NCBI GenBank assembly: GCA_013396915.1
Contig: VWZL01002048.1
Span: forward strand, 124,001 to 188,000
Reading direction: 5' to 3'
From: Stercorarius parasiticus
Taxonomy: Eukaryota; Chordata; Aves; Charadriiformes; Stercorariidae
DNA: 64,000 nucleotides
The translations under genes and the position numbers were made by a program. Below are positions 60,376 through 64,000 of this stretch, piece by piece. How positions within the stretch are numbered: position 1 is the first letter of the stretch; each line of letters opens with the position of its first letter. The notes beneath the pieces were generated by a model. The model had not been told where the DNA came from. It did no database searches and was given only the letters and a program-made list of their open reading frames with translations.

Positions 60376-60671
60376 GGGGGGACTCTTTATCAGGGAGTGT
60401 AGCAATAGAATGAGGGGTAACGGTTTTAACTGAAAAAGGGGAGATTTAGATTGGATATTAGGAAGAAATTCTTTCCTGTGAGGGTGGTGAGGCACTGGAA
60501 CAGGTTGCCCAGAGAAGCTGTGGCTGCGCCATCCCTGGAGGGGTTCAAGGCCAGGCTGGACGGGGCTTTGAGCAACCTGGGCTGGTAGGAGGTGTCCCTG
60601 CCCAGGGCAGGGGGGTGGAACTGGATGATCTTTAAGATGCCTTCTAAACCGAACCATTCTATGATTCTGTG
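60376..60671 (+). mobile_element. CR1 retrotransposon, 5'-truncated copy
   Basis: It begins at GGCGGGGGGGGACTCTTTAT and the GTGTAGCAATAGAATGAGGG segment, passes through GAGATTTAGATTGGATATTA and the tail GTTGCCCAGAGAAGCTGTGG, and ends CCATTCTATGATTCTGTG. It is the most complete of the three plus-strand copies of this subfamily (26.2, 30.8 and 60.4 kb). The long G run at the start may mark the truncation junction. Confidence 0.95.
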
Positions 60672-63600
60672 AAATGCTGACATGTATAAACCTCATTACG
60701 GAAGAGGCACGCACTTCAAGCCTACAAAAGCAGAGGAGATTGCCCAGACTCTGCCCTATTTGAAAGGCTCTTTCATGGGACCAATGGCCCCAAAAGCGTG
60801 AGTATAATTGTTGCAGATGGCTTCCTGCATCCTTGCTTTCCGCTGTCCCCACAAGGCCCTCTGGAGCACGAGGCGTGCAAGGAGGTGCAGAGCTGTGCCA
60901 TGGGACATCGACGCACCTGGACCATCCTGCTGGAGGAGCAGGTGTGATCGGCCCCTGCTCCAGCATCCTTGGGCAACCCCAGCTGGGGCTCAAAGAGGGG
61001 ACAGGTCTGGACCACAGCAGCTCTTAAGGAGTCATCAGTTCATCCGTGAGCAGGTTTTCTGGGGGAACAGGCAGGAACCTGGGTGTTTCTGGGCAGGTGA
61101 GCAGCAAGAACTGCAGGCAGTGGGGTGACCCCATCAGGCTCCTGTTGCAGAAGGCCATGGTCCCCTGCTCATGGGGGGCTGGCTTGGGAGCACCCCAGTG
61201 CCCGCAGGAGGGAGGGGGTGGGGCGTGGCTGGCTCAGTGACTCTGCAGGCATGGGGGCCTAAAACGGAGCCTTCTTCAGTGCTCGCACCCCACTGTGCCC
61301 TCTCTGCTGCTGGGGCCAGCCCCAGCCCATGTCTGGATGGGTGGAAAACCCACCCGTGACATCTGGGCACAGGCTCAGGCCACGTAATGTTGTGGCATTT
61401 GAGATGTAAGACCAGCACAAGCTGCTGAGACTTGGCACGGAGGTTTTGGGGGGCATCCATACCAGGCCAGCGGTTTGCAATGGATTATCCAGCCAAAAGG
61501 ACCGCCCTCCTTATTTTTATTTATTTCTTTTTTTTTTTCCAGCGGGCTGACCGAGCCTGGGATACCACGGTGGTGAACTCACACACCATGGTGGGACAAA
61601 GCCCATGCCAGGGATTCTGCTGCGACTACTGCCTGTGGGACCACTGGAGAGACCCTGTCAAGCACCGCTTCTGTTTCTGTCCTCATGGAAAACCAAAGCC
61701 CAGGTGCCTTTCTGTCTTGTTAAAACATGTCTCCAGGGGATAAGAGAACAGCTGGCTTTCAGCCCCCACCAAGCAGCATTTCTTATCTTGCAATGGTTTT
61801 GCAGCTCATTAGTAAATATGCCAATGGGAGGGGAATTGGGCAATCCTGGGGTTCACCAGGCTCGGTGGCCGGGGGAAGGCTGATGCCGGCCCTGGGAAGC
61901 CTTAGCAGCAACCCTGGTTTGCAGGGGAACATAAGCCGTCCTCTCAGCAGCCCATCAAATGGTGATCCTGGAGTAGCATTAAGGTGTTGTAAGCCTCCGT
62001 CTTCTCATCCAGAAGGAAATGATGATCTGCCTGTGGCCGGATAAACCCCTACCAAATTATTGATTGGTGATAAATAATTGCACAGGTATCATTACCCAAA
62101 TCGCCGGCCCACTGCCTCTGGGGACAAAAGAAAGATACCTGGAGTACAGGCAGCAAGAGATGGTTTTGCTGCATGTTGTCTGACAAGCAAAAGAGTATCC
62201 CTTGATGCCAGGATGCTGTTGCAGGAGCACAGCTTGTGTGTGTATTTTGCAAATAGATGGTCCAGTCCATAACACTTAAGCTGAACAGAAGACTAAATAA
62301 AGAGTAAATGGAGACCGATGTTCCCATTTGCATTGAGAGAGGTCTTGAATCTCTTTTAGCTGCCTTTTCCAGAACAAATCCTGGGTTAAGCCATTGCCTC
62401 GCCAAACCCTGTGCAATGAGCGTTTTTATCCCCAAGTTTGCTTTGTGTCCAGCAGGCCTCATAATTGCAGCAAATTAAAAATTAAAAGAGAGGACGGCAG
62501 CGAGCAGTGGGTAAGCGTTATCAACAACCGGCCGTGACACATGCCACGCGACCGAGCGCGTCGCTCCAGGGATTGTATTTACGCTGAAAGACAGAGATAA
62601 ACCCGCGAGAGGGCGAAACCCCGTCTAGCTCATTTGTGTATAATTAACCCCAAACTTTTTCAGTGAGGTCACTTCCCCTTGGAAGATACTGTTTAGTCAA
62701 AGCGGAGCGTTTTCTTGGGGAGGTATTAACAGGACAAAATCCTGTTTTGAGAAAACCCTTGGCAAACTGCGCTATTGCCAGCAGAGCGAAACGCCACAGT
62801 CTTTCCTTTCAAGGGAACTCGGGTTTTGCTTTCTTTAGCAACCCTAAATGGTAATTACAAAAATGTTGAGAATTGGCTGAAAAAAAAAGGCAATGTCCTT
62901 GCTTGTCCCGGCACATTTTATTTTCCTCCTAAATGCAACGAAAATGAACGTGGAAATGGGAATGGATCCCGAGTGGAATGGATCTTGAGCGAAACACAAA
63001 TTTGGGGTTTGACTTCCCTCGTGAAAAGTAAAGGTACATAAACAATCGATCTTTAAAAAACACAAAATCAAGCTAAATCCCTCTCAAATCAACCCAGAAC
63101 TTCTCCAGCCTCTGAGAGGAGGGATTTGGGTCCAAGGGGAGACCCATCCACTTTCTTTGCTCCTCGTGGCTGGAGATGGCCAGTGGAGCCAGCTGTGCTC
63201 CTCCTGTGCCCAGGGAAAGGCCACCTACCTTTGAGATGCAGGGCGAATAAATGGAAATAGCAGAGTGATTGCCAATTAAATGCTCTTTAAAATTTAATCT
63301 GAACATTAAACCTAACAGAGATCTGCACTTATGGTATCTGCCTGCTGGGGCTGGCTCATGCACGCATTCCCTGAGCTCCACGGAGTCTGCCAAGGCTGGG
63401 CATGCTCCCTTTCAGCAGTGCCTCCGGAGGTGTCGCGGGAGTCCTCGGGTGCAGTGCTCGCCTCCTCCACGCTGAGCTGCCGGGGGGAGCCCACGGCTGC
63501 CATGCACCCCACAGCTGGGCGCATCCCTGGCTGCTTCCCCTGCTTGGCAGCCTGTGTTTCCTTCCCTGGGCATCTCCAGCTGCTGGATGTCCTGGTCCTT

Positions 63601-63678
63601 GGGTGACCTGGGCACTTGGGGACTTTTTATCCCCCAGCTCTGGCTGGTGTCCCTGTTGACTTGCTGCCCCGCTCCTGG
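60672..63678. other. Unique non-coding sequence, no gene recognised
   Basis: No recognisable exon. Open frames up to 137 codons (minus strand, 62049-62462) lack motifs. It contains a T run at 61528-61538 and a compact CpG cluster at 62490-62628. GC content rises towards 63.4-63.6 kb. Confidence 0.55.
62490..62628. promoter_or_regulatory. Small CpG cluster in AT-rich surroundings
   Basis: I count about 16 CpG dinucleotides in roughly 140 bp, above the number expected from base composition. The flanking sequence is AT-rich and nearly lacks CpG. The densest part is CCACGCGACCGAGCGCGTCG. It is shorter than a standard CpG island. It may be an unmethylated regulatory element or a small promoter, but no TATA box, first exon or splice donor is evident. 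Confidence 0.35.
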
Positions 63679-64000
63679 GCACAGAGGGAGGTCAGCCTCC
63701 CCTTCTGCTCTGCCCTGGTGAGGCCACATCTGCAGTACTGTGTCCAGTTCTGGGCACCCCAGTTCAAGAAGTACTGGGAACTACTGGAGAGGGTCCAGCA
63801 AAGGGCTACCAAGATGATCAAGGGAATGGAGCATCTCTCTTATGAGGAAAGGCTGAGAGGCCTGGGGCTGTTTAGCCTGGAGAAGAGAAGACTGAGGGGG
63901 GATCTCATCAATGCTTGTCAATATCTAAAGGGTGGGTGTCAGGAGGATGGGTCCAAACTCTTTTCAGTGGTGCCCAGTGACAGGACAAGGGGCAACGGGC
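63679..64000 (+). mobile_element. CR1 retrotransposon, copy cut by the window end
   Basis: It starts near GCACAGAGGGAGGTCAGCCT and continues to the last base, so the 3' end lies outside. The ORF2 tail is open throughout, with [20 protein letters not shown], the [13 protein letters not shown] block (here [13 protein letters not shown]), [12 protein letters not shown], and [18 protein letters not shown]. The '[13 protein letters not shown]' variant separates it from the copies at 8.9, 33.7 and 46 kb and marks another CR1 subfamily. Confidence 0.94.

Noticed and set aside
60361..60993. A 210-codon minus-strand frame across the 60.4 kb CR1 copy
   Set aside because: It is the antisense shadow of a CR1 element extended into flanking DNA. 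The very similar antisense peptide also appears opposite the 26.2 kb copy, which shows its repeat origin.
1..64000. CRISPR arrays, bacterial operons, ribosome binding sites, tRNA and rRNA genes
   Set aside because: The CR1 elements and avian LTR show this is vertebrate nuclear DNA. I found no regularly spaced direct repeats, tRNA B-box context or rRNA sequence on reading through it.

Overview
The window is a piece of bird nuclear genome, probably from Neoaves. This rests on the repeats. There are nine 5'-truncated CR1 non-LTR retrotransposon copies, most ending in the CR1-specific ATTCTATG 3' repeat, and one solo LTR of a type I recognise from avian ERVL-like endogenous retroviruses. Recognisable transposable elements cover roughly 5% of the window, the low density usual for birds. 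The species and chromosome cannot be read from the sequence.

I recognise no host protein-coding exon, rRNA, tRNA or other known RNA gene. The only translations that match a known protein family are remnants of the CR1 ORF2 C-terminus. The other open frames have the lengths expected by chance, or come from low-complexity DNA. The window therefore reads as intergenic or long-intron sequence. I cannot tell which, and short exons could have been missed.

Layout: 1-8.9 kb is unique sequence with a candidate MEF2/RFX/E-box element near 8.05 kb. CR1 copies follow at 8.9 kb (+) and 12.7 kb (-). A solo LTR lies at 15.1-15.7 kb, just downstream of T/G-rich low-complexity DNA. From 15.7 to 26.2 kb is unique sequence with a 25-bp minisatellite (17.8 kb), a CTCF-like core (19.8 kb) and a CRE palindrome (22.6 kb). 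CR1 copies follow at 26.2, 30.8 and 33.7 kb, all on +. A G-rich hexamer minisatellite sits at 36.3-36.5 kb. The stretch 36.5-45.9 kb is AT-richer and holds a compact cluster of octamer and TGACAG motifs (37.2 kb). The longest CR1 copy is at 46 kb. From 46.5 to 59.2 kb is unique sequence with two homeodomain-site clusters (47.0 and 58.5 kb). CR1 fragments follow at 59.2 kb (-) and 60.4 kb (+). A local CpG cluster lies at 62.5 kb. A further CR1 copy starts near 63.7 kb and runs off the end.

No gene cluster or multi-gene system is visible. The items most worth a second look are compact transcription-factor motif clusters that may mark conserved non-coding regulatory elements, and the tandem arrays. 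All regulatory calls are motif-level inferences without conservation data.
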